Below, one piece after another: positions 26,636 to 34,475 of a stretch of 64,000 nt of DNA. The notes under the pieces are model-generated. The model was given only the letters and a program-made list of their open reading frames with translations, had not been told where the DNA came from and did no database searches. Origin of the DNA: Actinobacteria bacterium OV450 (lineage in GTDB: Bacteria > Actinomycetota > Actinomycetes > Streptomycetales > Streptomycetaceae); contig LJCW01000368.1 of assembly GCA_001298555.1 (NCBI GenBank), positions 62,001-126,000 on the forward strand. Reading direction: 5' to 3'. The position numbers were made by a program, and so were the translations under genes. Numbering within the stretch: the first letter of the stretch is position 1; each line of letters begins with the position of its first letter.

Positions 26636-27055
26636 GTGACCCGTACACCCGACGTCATCACCCATGCGTCCCTCGAAACGCACCGCCTGATCGTCACGCT
26701 GCCCAATCACGGCCCCGCCGACGTACGCTCGAACCTCCCGCGCGCCACCGCCGCCGCCCCCGTGCGCCGCCTCGCAGACGAGCTCGACGCCGGGCGACCG
26801 CTCACCGCCCTCCCCGGAGAAGCGTTGGCCACCCTCACCCAGCAGCTCGCTCGCCGCCCCCGCCCCGCCGACGCCGCGCGGCTCGCAGCCGCTGCCCTCG
26901 CCCACCACACCCGCGAGCTCGCCGGCATGCTAGACGCCGCCCTCGACCGGGGCATCCCCGCCGAAGCCCCGTCAGCCGGCCGGCACCTGGTCTCGATGCT
27001 GCAGAACCACGCCGACGACCTCGACAGCCCGCCTGCGCCCCCGGCCCGCAGGTGA
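26636..27055 (+). CDS. hypothetical helical protein
   Basis: A 139-residue protein of unknown function. GTG 26636 has CAGGAG nine bases upstream; the open frame extends further 5' but that part is Arg/Pro-rich and unlike protein. The product is Ala/Leu-rich and probably all-helical ('LARRPRPADAARLAAAALAHH', 'RELAGMLDAALDRG'), with a Pro-rich end. It precedes the DUF1963-like gene by 74 bp on the same strand. Confidence 0.45.
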   Translation: MTRTPDVITHASLETHRLIVTLPNHGPADVRSNLPRATAAAPVRRLADELDAGRPLTALPGEALATLTQQLARRPRPADAARLAAAALAHHTRELAGMLDAALDRGIPAEAPSAGRHLVSMLQNHADDLDSPPAPPARR

Positions 27056-27129
27056 GCTGCTCCCGCTGTTCGAGCACCTGACCGACCCTGCTTCCCGGGC
27101 CGCCGCACCGCTGCACGTACATTCCCGGC

Positions 27130-27894
27130 ATGACGATGCTCCTCCTCGATGGCGGGCCGGTCGCTCCGGATGCCCCGGTCACCCGCACCGGCGGTGCACC
27201 CCTGGGCCCTGTCGTCAAACTGCCGTCTGCCCCGCGACGCCTGGCACGCACTCTCGCCGCACCGGGCGAAAGCCAAGTACGTCCAGTACGCGGTCTTCCG
27301 CCCGGCGCGCCGAGAGCACGCACCAGACGCCGCGGGGCCGCCCTCCGGGCGACGACGGGAGTTCGACGACAGGGCCCAGCCCCCGTCGGCACCACATGGC
27401 CGGCCTGCGCAGTATGCGCCGCGCCCCTGCAGTTCCTCGCCCAGATCCGCCTCGGCGACCTCCCCGGCCACACCGCCCCCACTCCGGGGTTGCTGGCCCT
27501 GTTGATGTGCGCGAACCGCCCCGGGCAGTGCGCACAGTGGAGCCCCACCGGGGGCGGAAACCTCGCCCTGCTGCTGCCTGCCGGGGGCCTGCAGCCCCTA
27601 CCGGCCCCCGACAGCGCAGCTCAGGACCTCCTCGAACTCGGAGCCGTCCGCGCCGCCGTGCCCGCGCACGTGGCACCCGCCACCGCGACGGTCCTGGGCC
27701 GGCTCGGCGGCAGCCCCGACTGGCTCCAGTACGACGAGACACCCGGCTGCCCCAGCTGCGAGCAGCCCATGGACTTCGTCGCCGAACTCGCAGAAGGCCC
27801 CGACCCCGTCACCGCGATGAACTTCGGCTCCGGCCGCGCCTACGCGCACACCTGCACCCCCTGTGGCCGCGCGGCACTCCTCTGGCAGTGCTGA
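27130..27894 (+). CDS. DUF1963/YwqG-like zinc-ribbon protein interrupted in frame by a small element
   Basis: The 254-residue frame begins 'LLLDGGPVAPDAPVTRTGGAPL' and resumes 'GTTWPACAVCAAPLQFLAQI', as in DUF1963/YwqG relatives, with a second metal-binding pair in 'GCPSCEQPMDFVAEL' and 'HTCTPCGRAALLWQC'. Between these pieces about 60 Arg/Pro-rich residues come from the inserted element at 27202-27379. Because the insertion keeps the frame, a full-length protein could still be made, but its fold near the first zinc site is probably disturbed. Function of the family is not established. No clear ribosome binding site precedes the ATG. Confidence 0.65.
   Translation: MTMLLLDGGPVAPDAPVTRTGGAPLGPVVKLPSAPRRLARTLAAPGESQVRPVRGLPPGAPRARTRRRGAALRATTGVRRQGPAPVGTTWPACAVCAAPLQFLAQIRLGDLPGHTAPTPGLLALLMCANRPGQCAQWSPTGGGNLALLLPAGGLQPLPAPDSAAQDLLELGAVRAAVPAHVAPATATVLGRLGGSPDWLQYDETPGCPSCEQPMDFVAELAEGPDPVTAMNFGSGRAYAHTCTPCGRAALLWQC
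27202..27379. mobile_element. 178-bp MITE-like element with 26-bp terminal inverted repeats
   Basis: The left end CTGGGCCCTGTCGTC (27202-27216) recurs exactly as the inverted right end (27365-27379), and the match continues to 26 bp with two mismatches. The ends coincide with the point where the host gene's conserved protein sequence breaks off and resumes. No transposase is encoded. A short internal frame reading 'LPRDAWHALSP' faintly recalls a transposase end, which would fit an internally deleted insertion sequence. Confidence 0.75.
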
Positions 27895-27961
27895 CCGCTG
27901 TCGAAGCCCACGTCGGAAATGGGGGTGGCAGGCCCGGCCGGTCGATGGTGAAGATCACGGC

Positions 27962-28135
27962 ATGACCGACTTCCTGGAGACCGACCGGCTCGTCCTGCGT
28001 GCGTTCACGGCGGCTGACACCGACCACCTGTTCGCTCTGGACAACGACCCCCGGGTCATGCGCTTCATCAACGGCGGCCGTCCCACCAGCCGTCGGAACC
28101 CGCGTCCCGCAAGCTCACGCGTGCTCCGCCCCTAG
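27962..28135 (+). pseudogene. truncated GNAT acetyltransferase (RimJ/RimL-like) fragment
   Basis: The 57-codon frame encodes 'LETDRLVLRAFTAADTDHLF' and 'DNDPRVMRFINGG', the first ~40 residues of a RimJ/RimL-type N-acetyltransferase, then turns into unrelated Arg/Pro-rich text and stops. The acetyl-CoA-binding part is missing and not found downstream (28136-28368 holds no gene). It is a gene relic. Confidence 0.7.
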
Positions 28136-28368
28136 CCGGGGTTGCTTTCTCGTCGGTCGCTCGGCCGGTTGGCCGGGTGATCGGATGCCTCCGTCCGACG
28201 GGCCGCGTTCGCCTCGGGGCCACCACACGGTCATCGTCCTCGCCGAGCGGCCGTCTGCGCACGGCACGGGCCGGGCGTGCGGCCGCATCCTGGCCGCACG
28301 CCGCCGTGGTCGGGGCGCCCGCGGGCCGAACCGGATCCCGCGTGCCGGGCATCGGCCGCGACCAGGGC

Positions 28369-30144
28369 CTAGGACCCGGCCAGCCAGGCGGCCGCCTGCC
28401 GCAGCTCCTCCGGCGTGCCCGGTGCCAGAGCCGCCAGACGCTCCGGGCGGCCCAGCAGCCGCCGGTGGGCCGGGGTGAGCGCGGCCTCGGCCAGCAGCCA
28501 GCCGCTGAGGGCGTGCGGGTCTGTGGGGGACCGGCGCAGGGTCTCGGCGTAGAGGGTCTGGGCCGTGCGCGGGAGCGCGGCGACGAGCTGGGCGTCGGCA
28601 CCGGCCGGTGCGAGCGGCGGATCGCGGTAGAGCCGGGTGCGCGGGTCATGCCACGGGCCCTGCGGGCCGGCCGGCACCGGCTGGTGTGCACCGGTCGGCG
28701 GGGGAGCGCCTCCCGCGGCGACCGCCGCGGCCAGCGCGGTCCGTTCGGGTTCGCCGCAGCGCAGGTTCCGCAGCCGCCACTCGACGAGGGGGCTCAGCGC
28801 GGCGGGCCGCGCCCGCTCCGCCGTCCGCGGTGCCACGGGCTCGCGCAACCAGCCGTCGAGGGTGGCCCCCAGCCCGTGCACCAGCCGGGTGCCGGTTGCG
28901 GTGAGCCGTGCCCGGGTCAGCAGCGTACGGACGATCAGCCTGGTCTGCAGGCGTCGCAGCGCGAACTGGAACCCCGCGACCGCGGGGTCCGCCCCCGAGT
29001 CCGTCATGCGGTCCCGCCAGAAACCGGTGACCCCGGTGAAGGCGTACGCGCCGTGCAGCAGCCCGGTGGTGTGGCGCGGATCGGGCCGCCACGGGGCGTA
29101 GTGGATCTCGGCGCCGTCGTCCTGGAGCAGGGGGAAGAGATGGAGCAGCGCACCGAGTTTGCTGTGCTGGAACTCGTGCACCATCGCCTCGGCCAGCGCC
29201 AGCGCGTCGGGCGGGCGGGAGACGACCATGGAACCGAAGGCGTCCGACGTGGTCGCGCTGACCAGTACGTCGGTGGGGGCGGGACCCGGTGCCGTCGATG
29301 CCGTACGGGTCGGTCCGCCCGGCTCCGCGAGGTCGGCCGGCACGATGCGCCGGACCTCGGCCACCCGCAGCCCGCCCGGCCCGTCCGGCCCGCCCAGAGA
29401 GGGCCCCTCCAGGATGGCCGCGGCCTCGGTGAACAGCCGTTGCCAGCGCTCCGCCTCCGCACCGGACAGCGGCTGCGGGGCGACCGGCTCGTCAAGGTCG
29501 CGGTAGGGGTCCAGGTCGTCCAGCCAGGTCGACGTGCCGGCGAAGGTGCGCGCCGGGGTCCAGTGGCTGCGCCAGGCCCCGTCCAGCGGGCGGACCAGGA
29601 TCGTGCGGCCGCCGGAGGTCAGGTGCAGATCGCCGCCCCGCAGCCGGGCCCGGGCCGCGCCGTAGCCGTGAAGACCGCCGATCCTGGCCAGGCCCAGGGT
29701 GGGCAGGGACAGGCCCCCGTCCAGCAGGGGCACGTCCAGTTCGACATCGAGCCCGGCGAGGATCCGTGCGGTCAGCGAGATGGCGCACAGGTGCCCGGCA
29801 TCCGCCCACATCGGTGGGCCACCCGTCGTGCCGTGGAGGCGGCGCACCATGTGTGCCGTCCAGCAGCCCATGTGCGGGCTCATCAACAACGCCTCGCACG
29901 CGTCCGGTTCCGCCTCGGCCGCCTCGGCGAACAACTCCCAGACCGCAGCGGCCTGGCCCAGTTCGCCCAGTGCACCCGGCAGTTCGTTCAGCCGGTCGAG
30001 CAGTTCACCCAGGAGCATCAGACGCCGGGTGCGTTCGACGCGGACCAGGAACGCGACGGCTTCGGCGGAACCGCCGCCCGAGGCGAGTTCGTCGAAGTGG
30101 GCCGCGGGCATCCGTAACCGCGCTCCGTGCTCCTGCGACGCCAT
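28369..30144 (-). CDS. HExxH-motif putative peptide-modifying enzyme (alpha-ketoglutarate HExxH hydroxylase type)
   Basis: A 591-residue protein with 'MVHEFQHSKLGAL', His323-Glu324-x-x-His327, in a mostly helical context. It resembles the HEXXH-domain proteins found beside FxSxx-COOH-type RiPP precursors, a family recently annotated as 2-oxoglutarate-dependent peptide beta-hydroxylases rather than proteases. The gene starts at ATG 30144, the base after the TAG stop of the leader-like peptide gene, so the two are cotranscribed and probably coupled. The natural inference is that it modifies that peptide. It is free-standing here; in many relatives it is fused to or accompanied by the radical SAM enzyme FxsB, which is not in this window. 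Confidence 0.75.
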   Translation of the reverse strand: MASQEHGARLRMPAAHFDELASGGGSAEAVAFLVRVERTRRLMLLGELLDRLNELPGALGELGQAAAVWELFAEAAEAEPDACEALLMSPHMGCWTAHMVRRLHGTTGGPPMWADAGHLCAISLTARILAGLDVELDVPLLDGGLSLPTLGLARIGGLHGYGAARARLRGGDLHLTSGGRTILVRPLDGAWRSHWTPARTFAGTSTWLDDLDPYRDLDEPVAPQPLSGAEAERWQRLFTEAAAILEGPSLGGPDGPGGLRVAEVRRIVPADLAEPGGPTRTASTAPGPAPTDVLVSATTSDAFGSMVVSRPPDALALAEAMVHEFQHSKLGALLHLFPLLQDDGAEIHYAPWRPDPRHTTGLLHGAYAFTGVTGFWRDRMTDSGADPAVAGFQFALRRLQTRLIVRTLLTRARLTATGTRLVHGLGATLDGWLREPVAPRTAERARPAALSPLVEWRLRNLRCGEPERTALAAAVAAGGAPPPTGAHQPVPAGPQGPWHDPRTRLYRDPPLAPAGADAQLVAALPRTAQTLYAETLRRSPTDPHALSGWLLAEAALTPAHRRLLGRPERLAALAPGTPEELRQAAAWLAGS

Positions 30145-30372
30145 CTACTCTGCCCTGGCCCCGCCGGTCGGATTGCTGTGCCCCATGGTGTTGCTCCGGG
30201 CACGGCGGGCCTGGGCGAGCAGCCGTCGGCTGCGCAACTGTGCGGGAACGCCGCGCATCGCGGCGAGGCTCACCCCGGTCAGATCCGCGAGATCGGATTC
30301 GACGTGCTCCCCGCGGTCCGCACCGGGACGGTGGTCCGCACCGGGACGGTCCGCGTTGGCCGGCTCATGCAA
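30145..30372 (-). CDS. FxsA-like RiPP precursor peptide with unusual C-terminus
   Basis: A 75-residue peptide starting at TTG 30372, with AAGGGGGAA closely upstream. Residues 25-41, 'ESDLADLTGVSLAAMRG', match the leader of FxSxx-COOH (FxsA) precursors. The C-terminus does not end in Phe-x-Ser-x-x; it reads 'ARSNTMGHSNPTGGARAE', with one His (His65), two Asn and a Gly-Gly pair. The N-terminus carries a duplicated six-residue unit (RPGADH/RPGADR). The peptide lies between the caspase gene (142-bp gap) and the HExxH gene (no gap). The likely core is about residues 58-75. I infer, but cannot show, that it is the substrate of the HExxH enzyme. Confidence 0.65.
   Translation of the reverse strand: MHEPANADRPGADHRPGADRGEHVESDLADLTGVSLAAMRGVPAQLRSRRLLAQARRARSNTMGHSNPTGGARAE
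30315..30350. repeat. tandem 18-bp duplication inside the precursor gene
   Basis: GGTCCGCACCGGGACGGT occurs twice back to back. It duplicates six codons in the N-terminal part of the leader without shifting the frame. Confidence 0.9.
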
Positions 30373-30514
30373 CGTGCTTCCCCCTTCAAGTGCCCCACTC
30401 CCACCGATCGGGCGGGGCGTGTCGCCGGCGCTGCCGGAGTCACCTCCATGATGACGAACGGGGGCGGCGACGAAAAGCCCGTGTGATCAAGCCATTTGAC
30501 GATGCCTCGGCCCC

Positions 30515-31663
30515 TCACCCGGCGGGTCGCGGTCCGGCACACGCGTGGACGGCCGCCTCCAGGGCCACGGCCCGCTGGTCGTCGTCGTCCAGCAGGGTGA
30601 CCGCGGCGTGGAGCAGCCACAGCTCCCCGGGGACCTCGCTCAGGGCCCGCACGATCCCGATGAGGTCGGTGCGCGGCTTGGCGTGCCTGCGCATCCGTTC
30701 CACCGTGCGGGTGGCCTCGCCCAGCTCCGTGACGATCGCCTGTCGTTCCTCGGGATCGGTCATCATCGGGTAGGCGAGCAGGGCGCCGATCAGGCGTTCC
30801 ATCGGCCGGCCGGGCGTGTTCGGCGCCTCTGCGGCGGCCCGCGCTACCGTCGGCGCGGTGGCCGGCGGCCCCGGGTGCTCGGACCGCTGGGGGCCGTGGA
30901 ACCAGATCACGGGCAACTGGTCGGTGCGCCGTTCGGCCCGCAGGCGCTCCACCCGCTCCTGGACGTCGCCGAACAGGGCCTCCGGATCCGGCCACTGCGG
31001 CGCACCCGAGCCGACCGCGCCGCGCCTGCTGTCAAGGGCGGCCAGGACACTGGCCGAGAACAGACCCGTGCCGCGCGCGGGATCGTTCGTCGCCCGCTGC
31101 CCCCGGGTCGCCGCCAGCAGCAGCGTCTGCTGGTGGGACTGCACCCGCCGTCCCACGGGCAGCGTCTCGGCGGGCAGCGTGTGCTGGAAGCCGTACTCCT
31201 CCTCGAACGTCTGGCAGGCGTCCACGATCCAGATCTGCCGGCCGAAGCCGGGCAACGCGTCGCTCGCCAGGGTCCGGCGCATCGAGTCCAGGTCGAGGTT
31301 GCGTTTGTCGGCGGTGGTGGCGTCCGCGCAGAACAGCCGCAACTGCTCCGCCCGGTCCAGCACCCCGTGCCCGCCCCACCACACCCACAGCGCCTCGCCC
31401 CGCAGGCCATGCAGCTCCGACACCACCAGCTGCCGCAGCGTCGCGTGGTCGGCCGGCCGGTACGGAACGTCCGGGTCGGTCAGCGGATCCAGGTGGAGCA
31501 GGATGTTCCGATCCGGTACGCCGGCACGCAGCAGCCAGCACCGGAAGCGCAGGGCGTCGCCGGCGGGCCCGGGCAGGTCCCAGCCGGTCCCGGCGGCGTA
31601 CCGCTCGATGCCCACGACCACTGCGAAGGTGCGCTCCGGCGCAGGCGCCGCGGTCCCCGTCAC
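30515..31663 (-). CDS. caspase-family (C14) protease with C-terminal effector-associated region
   Basis: A 382-residue protein. The caspase-fold domain (about 10-255) starts 'FAVVVGIERY' and has the catalytic dyad His99 in 'WVWWGGHG' and Cys150 in 'IWIVDACQTF'. A ~90-residue helical C-terminal domain (about 288-375) looks like an effector-associated domain used to recruit partners in conflict systems. The GTG start overlaps the hydrolase stop by four bases (GTGA), so the two are translationally coupled. In such systems the caspase acts as a protease released upon activation. Confidence 0.85.
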   Translation of the reverse strand: MTGTAAPAPERTFAVVVGIERYAAGTGWDLPGPAGDALRFRCWLLRAGVPDRNILLHLDPLTDPDVPYRPADHATLRQLVVSELHGLRGEALWVWWGGHGVLDRAEQLRLFCADATTADKRNLDLDSMRRTLASDALPGFGRQIWIVDACQTFEEEYGFQHTLPAETLPVGRRVQSHQQTLLLAATRGQRATNDPARGTGLFSASVLAALDSRRGAVGSGAPQWPDPEALFGDVQERVERLRAERRTDQLPVIWFHGPQRSEHPGPPATAPTVARAAAEAPNTPGRPMERLIGALLAYPMMTDPEERQAIVTELGEATRTVERMRRHAKPRTDLIGIVRALSEVPGELWLLHAAVTLLDDDDQRAVALEAAVHACAGPRPAG

Positions 31664-32853
31664 GCGAGCCGGGCCGCGATCTCGCCGTAGACGGCCGGAT
31701 TGGTCCAGTAGGCGCTGTGGGCGGCCGGGAACGGCTGCCGGTTGTCGACCTCGACGTCGGTGACCCGGTCGGGGAACAGCCCGGCGCCGAGGTAGCCGAG
31801 CAGGTCCCGCCGGTCGTAGACGTTCAGCCAGTCGGGCACGTGGGGCGGCAGCGGCTCCGGGTGGGTGAGTCCGGGCAGGGCTCCGCTCTCGTAGAGGAAC
31901 GGCCCTTGGGACCCCACCGTCACCAGCAGTTCCACTTGCGGGAGCGGCGCGGTGACCAGGGTGTCCAGGGCGATGATGCCGCCGAGGCTGTGCCCGACCA
32001 CGACCACCGGGGCCGGCAGCTCATCGATCAGTTCGCGCAGCCTCTGCCGCACAGCCGCGCCCCGGGCCAGGTAGCGCATGATGTCGGCGGCGGCCGGATG
32101 GGCGGCCTCGGTCAGCGCGCGGCGGCGCCGGACCGCGGCATGGGAGGCGAGCCGGAGCGCCGGCCGGGCGAGCAGGGCTCCGAGGCCCCGCTCGGAGCCG
32201 GCCGGACGGGCTCCCATCAGTTCGGCGAGGGAGGCCACGGCCGCGTCCCGGGCCACGCCGTCGGGGACGACGGGCGCGTCCTCGGCGAGTACGGCGGCCA
32301 GCGCCGCCGCGACCACCGCCCGGGCCAGCAGCCGGGCGAGGTCCTCGTCGTCGGGCAGGCCGCCCGCGGCCCGGCCCGGCAGCGGGCTGCGGGCGAGGGC
32401 CAGAGCGGCCTCGGTCAGGTGCCGTTCCGGTACGCCGGTGCGTTCGGCGACATCGGCCGTCTTCCCGTCGAGGGCGGCCAGCAGCGCCCGGGGTCGCTCC
32501 CCGGGAACCGCGGCGCCGAGGGGCAGTTCGCCGCGGGCGGCCGGGCCGTCGGCGGCGGCCAGTGTCAGTTCGACGAGCGGATCGCGGTACAGGTCGGCCC
32601 AGCGCTCGCTGTCGGAGTCCTCGGCCGGGGCCGCGTCGGGCGACTCTCCGAGGCCGCCGCGGCTGCGTCCGCCCGGCTGCGGCAGGGACAGGCCACCGGC
32701 CGCCAGCGTCGCGCCGAACTCCCCTCCCCAGTAGAACGGGACCGGTCGGACGGCCGGGGCCACGGCGCGCAGCCCGGCCGAGAAGCGCCCGAACAGCTCG
32801 GAGAACCCCGGCTCCCGGACCCCCGTGCCGTGGATGAACAATGCCGTCGTCAT
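31660..32853 (-). CDS. alpha/beta-fold hydrolase
   Basis: A 397-residue protein. It opens 'ALFIHGTGVREPGF', the beta-strand and oxyanion loop of lipase/esterase-like hydrolases. The nucleophile elbow is 'VVGHSLGGII' with Ser289. An Asp in 'NVYDRRDLLGYL' and a His in 'AAHSAYWTNP' complete a plausible triad. A long helical insert (about 60-255) sits between strand one and the elbow. It is the first gene of the caspase/precursor/HExxH operon. In related conflict loci such enzymes are proposed effectors; the substrate is unknown. Confidence 0.85.
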   Translation of the reverse strand: MTTALFIHGTGVREPGFSELFGRFSAGLRAVAPAVRPVPFYWGGEFGATLAAGGLSLPQPGGRSRGGLGESPDAAPAEDSDSERWADLYRDPLVELTLAAADGPAARGELPLGAAVPGERPRALLAALDGKTADVAERTGVPERHLTEAALALARSPLPGRAAGGLPDDEDLARLLARAVVAAALAAVLAEDAPVVPDGVARDAAVASLAELMGARPAGSERGLGALLARPALRLASHAAVRRRRALTEAAHPAAADIMRYLARGAAVRQRLRELIDELPAPVVVVGHSLGGIIALDTLVTAPLPQVELLVTVGSQGPFLYESGALPGLTHPEPLPPHVPDWLNVYDRRDLLGYLGAGLFPDRVTDVEVDNRQPFPAAHSAYWTNPAVYGEIAARLA

Positions 32854-33030
32854 AAGCCCCCACCTCTGACGTCAACCAGTCGCCCTGAACGTGATCGTGG
32901 CACATAACGAGCCGTCAACTTGGCAGTATGCTGAAATCGTGCCCCTCGACCCCGGGTGCGCGCTCTTTGGTCTGCCGTGCACCAGCCGTGGCCGTTCCGG
33001 CCCGGCGCCGGACTCCTCGAGGGGGACCGT

Positions 33031-34338
33031 ATGGGTACTGATGCGATGATCACCCATCTCATCGGCGCCACCGCGCTCATCCTGATCGTCGCCCACACCG
33101 CGGGCTGGCTCTCCCGGCGGTGGCGACAGCCCACGATCATCGGGCAGTTGATCGCCGGCATCGCACTCGGCCCGACCATGCTCGCGGGGCTCTTCCCGGG
33201 ACTGTCGCGGATCCTGTTCCCCCCGGCGCTGAGCCCGGTGCTCACCGGGCTCTCCCAGATCGCCCTGGTCCTCTTCCTGTTCGCCGTCGGCTACGAACTC
33301 GACCTCGGCGTGGTCAGGGGCCGGGCCCGTACCGTGGTGGCGGTCTCGCTCGCGGCGTTCGTGCTGCCGATGACGGCCGGGTGCGCGGCCGCACTGCTCT
33401 TCCACCGCCGGCTGGCGGAGCTGGGCGCGCCCCAGGAGATGTCCGCGGCCTCGGTGCTGTTCTTCGGCGTGGCGCTGTCCATCACGGCCGTGCCCGTCCT
33501 GACGGCCATAGTCCGGGAGAACGGCCTGGCCGGGACGGTGCCGGGGATCGTCGCCGTCGCCGCCGCCGGGTTGATCGACGTCATGGGCTGGACCGTCCTG
33601 GTGGGCACTCTGCTGGAGACCGAGGCGGAGGGCGGGCTCTCCAGGGCGGTGCGGCTGGTGCTGCTGCTCGGGTTCACGGCCGTGATGCTGCTCGCCGCCC
33701 GGCCGGTCCTGCGTCGCCTGTTGTGGCGCTCGGGGGTCGATCCCTCGGTGCGGCTCGCCGTCCTGGTGGGCTTCGCGTTCGCCTCGGCCTGGGTCACCCA
33801 GGCACTCGGGCTGCACGTCATCTTCGGCGCCCTGCTCGCCGGCGTGGTCACCCCGCGGGAGGAGGGGGGCACCCTGGACCCGGACCTGGTCCGGCCGCTG
33901 CACGACATCGGCATGCTGTTGCTGCCGTTCTTCTTCGTGGTCTCCGGCCGGAGCGTGGAGATCGGCGCGCTCGACTCCGCCGGTGTGGTCGCGGTGGTCG
34001 CGGTGACTCTCCTCGCCGTGACGGTCAAGGTGGTGAGCGGGACCGTTGCGGCCCGGCTCGCGGGCCTGGACCGGCACGATGCCCGGACCGTGGGCGTCCT
34101 GCTCAACACCCGGGGCCTGACCGAGCTGATCGCGCTGAACGCGGGCTTGCAGGCGGGACTGCTCAGCGGCCGGCTCTACACGGCGCTGGTGCTGATGGCC
34201 CTGGCGACCACGGTGGCCACCGAGCCCCTGCTGGCCGTCGTACGCCGCCTGCGGGCGCGTGCGGAGGCTGCGGGCGGGGACACTCCACCGCCATCACCCC
34301 GCACCCCGGTCGACGCATCGTCCGCCGAGGCCCTCTGA
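33031..34338 (+). CDS. CPA2-type cation:proton antiporter
   Basis: A 435-residue membrane protein with about 12-13 hydrophobic segments. 'QPTIIGQLIAGIALGP' is the first-helix signature of KefB/Na+/H+ exchangers, and 'NTRGLTELIALNAGL' near residue 360 is the conserved late motif. There is no C-terminal TrkA-N domain. It would exchange K+ or Na+ for protons across the membrane. GAGGGGG lies about six bases before ATG 33031. It lies alone on the plus strand between the two minus-strand conflict operons. Confidence 0.92.
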   Translation: MGTDAMITHLIGATALILIVAHTAGWLSRRWRQPTIIGQLIAGIALGPTMLAGLFPGLSRILFPPALSPVLTGLSQIALVLFLFAVGYELDLGVVRGRARTVVAVSLAAFVLPMTAGCAAALLFHRRLAELGAPQEMSAASVLFFGVALSITAVPVLTAIVRENGLAGTVPGIVAVAAAGLIDVMGWTVLVGTLLETEAEGGLSRAVRLVLLLGFTAVMLLAARPVLRRLLWRSGVDPSVRLAVLVGFAFASAWVTQALGLHVIFGALLAGVVTPREEGGTLDPDLVRPLHDIGMLLLPFFFVVSGRSVEIGALDSAGVVAVVAVTLLAVTVKVVSGTVAARLAGLDRHDARTVGVLLNTRGLTELIALNAGLQAGLLSGRLYTALVLMALATTVATEPLLAVVRRLRARAEAAGGDTPPPSPRTPVDASSAEAL

Positions 34339-34349
34339 CACTGCTCACG

Positions 34350-34405
34350 CGGCCTGGGCGGCCCCGTGTACACGGCCTGGGCGGCGCCGCGTCGCGGCCT
34401 GGGCG
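34350..34405. repeat. three short repeats of CGGCCTGGGCG
   Basis: The 11-mer occurs at 34350, 34373 and 34395, a spacing of 22-23 bp, just past the antiporter stop codon. No role is evident. Confidence 0.7.
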
Positions 34406-34428
34406 ATACCGCGGCGCACGGCATTCGG

Positions 34429-34468
34429 ACGGCGGCACTCCGCACCCGTGAGGACGGAGTGCCGCCGT
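34429..34468. terminator. strong bidirectional hairpin
   Basis: ACGGCGGCACTCCG pairs perfectly with CGGAGTGCCGCCGT (14 bp, 12-base loop) between the convergent antiporter and FxsT-like genes. Confidence 0.85.
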
Positions 34469-34475
34469 ACGTCTC

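Noticed and set aside
28369..30144. Zinc metalloprotease call for the HExxH protein
   Set aside because: The motif alone suggests it, but the family context beside an FxsA-like peptide favours a peptide-modifying role.
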